From Clostridium sp. CAG:1024 (GTDB lineage Bacteria > Bacillota > Clostridia > Christensenellales > CAG-138), in assembly GCA_000432015.1 (NCBI GenBank), contig HF985465.1, positions 1-7,414 on the forward strand: a stretch of DNA of 7,414 bases, given 5' to 3'. Shown piece after piece: positions 5,935 to 7,414 of this stretch; the stretch's first letter is position 1, and each line of letters opens with the position of its first letter. The translations under genes were made by a program, and so were the position numbers. Below the pieces are notes generated by a model, which was not told the origin of the DNA, searched no databases, and worked only from the letters and a program-made list of their open reading frames with translations.

Positions 5935-7414
5935 GCTTCCTCCTCCGTGTCCGTGTCAAAGGGCGGAACGTCCTCCTCGGGGGAAAGGCTGTCCGCCGCA
6001 TCGGGATCGTCCTCTTCTCCTGCACCGCCGAACAGACGGTCGTATTCGCTCTGCTTGATGAGCACCCGGCGCGGCTTGGAGCCGTCGAAGCCGGAGACAT
6101 AGCCGTGCTGCTCCATGATGTCGATGAGCCTTGCGGCGCGCGCATAGCCCACGCGGAGCCTGCGCTGGATCATGGAGATGGACGCGGAGCCGCTCTCGAG
6201 CACGATGCGCACCGCCTCGCCGAGCAGCTCGTCCTCCTGCTTGCCTTCACCGAACACGCCGCCGGTCGCGCCGCCCTTTGCGGCGTTCGTGACCTCGGAG
6301 ATGAATTTTTCGTCAAAGCTCGGCTGGCGCTGCTGCTCACGGAAGTAGCCGACCACGCGTTCGACCTCCTCATCGGAGACGAAGGCGCATTGCAGACGCG
6401 TAGGCTTGCCTGCGCCGTTCGGCGGGAAGAGCATATCGCCGCGCCCAAGCAGCTTTTCCGCGCCCGTTGCATCGAGAATGATGCGCGAGTCGATGCCGGA
6501 GCTGACCGCAAAGGCGCAGCGGGACGGGATGTTCGCCTTGATCAGACCCGTGATGATGTCCGCCGAGGGACGCTGCGTGGCGACGATCAGATGGATGCCC
6601 GCCGCGCGTCCGAGCTGTGCAATACGGCAGATGCTGTCCTCGACCTCGTCGGGCGCGACCATCATAAGAACCGCAAGCTCATCGATGATGACCACGAGCT
6701 TCGGCAGCCGCGTGCTCTCCTCCTGCTGCAATTCGTTATAACGCGCCAGATCGCGCGCGCCGAGCTCCGAGAATTTCCGGTAGCGCTGCATCATTTCGTT
6801 TACCGCCCAGCGGAGCGCGCCCGCCGCTTTCTTCGGCTCGGTCACGACCGGGATGAGCAGGTGCGGGAGCGTTGCGTACACCGACAGCTCCACGACCTTC
6901 GGATCGACGAGGATCATGCGCAGCTCTGCGGGCGAGGACTTGTACACCATTGAGATGATGAGGTCGTTGATACAGACGCTCTTGCCCGAGCCGGTCGAGC
7001 CGGCGATGAGCAGGTGCGGCATTTTCGCAAGGTCGGCCGTGATGACTTTGCCTGCGATGTCCTTGCCGAATGCAAGGGTGATGGGGGAGGCGGCCTTCAT
7101 AAATTCGCGGCTCTCCACGATCTCCCGCAGAACGACCGGGATGGCGTTTTTGTTCGGGATCTCAATGCCGACCGCCGCTTTGCCCGGGATCGGCGCTTCG
7201 ATGCGGACGCGCGGCGCGGCAAGCGCAAGGGCGATATCGTTCGACAGACCCGTGATGCGGCTCACGCGCACGCCCGGCGCGGGCTGGAGCTCAAAGCGCG
7301 TAATAACGGGGCCGACGCTGTAATCGAGGATCTTGACCGCGATATTGAAGCTCGCGAGCGTATCCACGAGGAGCTTTGCCGCTTCCGCGGGGTTTTCGCC
7401 GCCTGCGCCGCCGT
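5931..7414 (-). CDS. ftsK: DNA translocase SpoIIIE/FtsK, partial (N-terminus beyond window)
   Basis: This is an ATP-driven double-stranded DNA pump that moves chromosomes through a closing septum (division or sporulation). The last 493 residues are visible. The frame stays open to the window end with no start, and the upstream membrane domain is missing. The alpha/beta motor shows the N-terminal motor segment GPVITRFELQPAPGV, Walker A GSTGSGKS (visible residues 138-145), Walker B VVIIDE (240-245), and downstream ATQRPSADIITGLIKANIPSR and AEKLLGRGDMLF. The C-terminal winged-helix gamma domain, which reads orientation signals in DNA, begins near DELLGEAV and includes S-I-S-M-I-Q-R-R-L-R-V-G-Y-A-R-A-A-R. 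An acidic tail (EEDDPDAADSLSPEED...) ends the protein. One oddity is Val248 in the segment E-L-A-V-L-M-M, where relatives have Asp. In sporulating Bacillota this would be spoIIIE; the visible part does not distinguish the two. Confidence 0.95.
   Translation of the reverse strand, partial: GGAGGENPAEAAKLLVDTLASFNIAVKILDYSVGPVITRFELQPAPGVRVSRITGLSNDIALALAAPRVRIEAPIPGKAAVGIEIPNKNAIPVVLREIVESREFMKAASPITLAFGKDIAGKVITADLAKMPHLLIAGSTGSGKSVCINDLIISMVYKSSPAELRMILVDPKVVELSVYATLPHLLIPVVTEPKKAAGALRWAVNEMMQRYRKFSELGARDLARYNELQQEESTRLPKLVVIIDELAVLMMVAPDEVEDSICRIAQLGRAAGIHLIVATQRPSADIITGLIKANIPSRCAFAVSSGIDSRIILDATGAEKLLGRGDMLFPPNGAGKPTRLQCAFVSDEEVERVVGYFREQQRQPSFDEKFISEVTNAAKGGATGGVFGEGKQEDELLGEAVRIVLESGSASISMIQRRLRVGYARAARLIDIMEQHGYVSGFDGSKPRRVLIKQSEYDRLFGGAGEEDDPDAADSLSPEEDVPPFDTDTEEEA

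Noticed and set aside
6105..6953. Plus-strand frame opposite the translocase gene
   Set aside because: It is antisense to the FtsK motor and gamma domains, and its composition is that of a shadow frame.
7365..7367. GTG at 7367 as the start of a short FtsK
   Set aside because: The frame continues upstream to the window edge with FtsK-like residues (N-P-A-E-A-A-K-L-L), so this GTG is an internal Val and the gene is cut by the window.

Overview
The window looks like a chromosomal housekeeping segment from a GC-rich Clostridia-type member of the Bacillota. The block spoIIIE/ftsK - rimO - pgsA - cinA - recA is a familiar Gram-positive neighbourhood, and the recA promoter carries a Bacillus-type LexA box rather than an E. 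coli-type one. An exact genus cannot be read from this sequence. There are no tRNA or rRNA genes, mobile elements or CRISPR arrays.

Left part (1-1688, + strand): a two-gene unit with its own extended -10 promoter. It encodes a predicted lipoprotein with beta-helix-like repeats of about 23 residues, then, 16 bp later, a small isochorismatase-family cysteine hydrolase. A strong hairpin plus T-tract terminator closes the unit and probably also serves the convergent recA transcript.

Right part (7414-1739, - strand): five genes read leftwards. They are the 3' part of a SpoIIIE/FtsK DNA translocase (open at the window edge), rimO (ribosomal protein S12 methylthiotransferase), pgsA (phosphatidylglycerophosphate synthase), cinA (damage/competence-associated NMN amidase-like protein) and recA. 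The first four are joined by three identical 4-base ATGA stop/start overlaps, so they are probably translationally coupled. recA follows cinA after 43 bp and also has its own SOS-type promoter. The -35, LexA box and -10 of that promoter lie entirely within the last codons and stop of cinA.

The most notable anomaly is in recA. The reading frame is interrupted by a TAG at 1847-1849, exactly where RecA proteins normally have a Lys (IET-K-LR). The frame then continues intact for 35 more RecA-like codons to a TAA at 1739-1741. A 321-residue RecA is therefore predicted from the literal sequence and 357 residues if the TAG is read through, suppressed or a sequence error. A second, smaller oddity is a Val in place of the usual Asp just after Walker B in the SpoIIIE/FtsK motor. 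No wholly new multi-gene system is evident.
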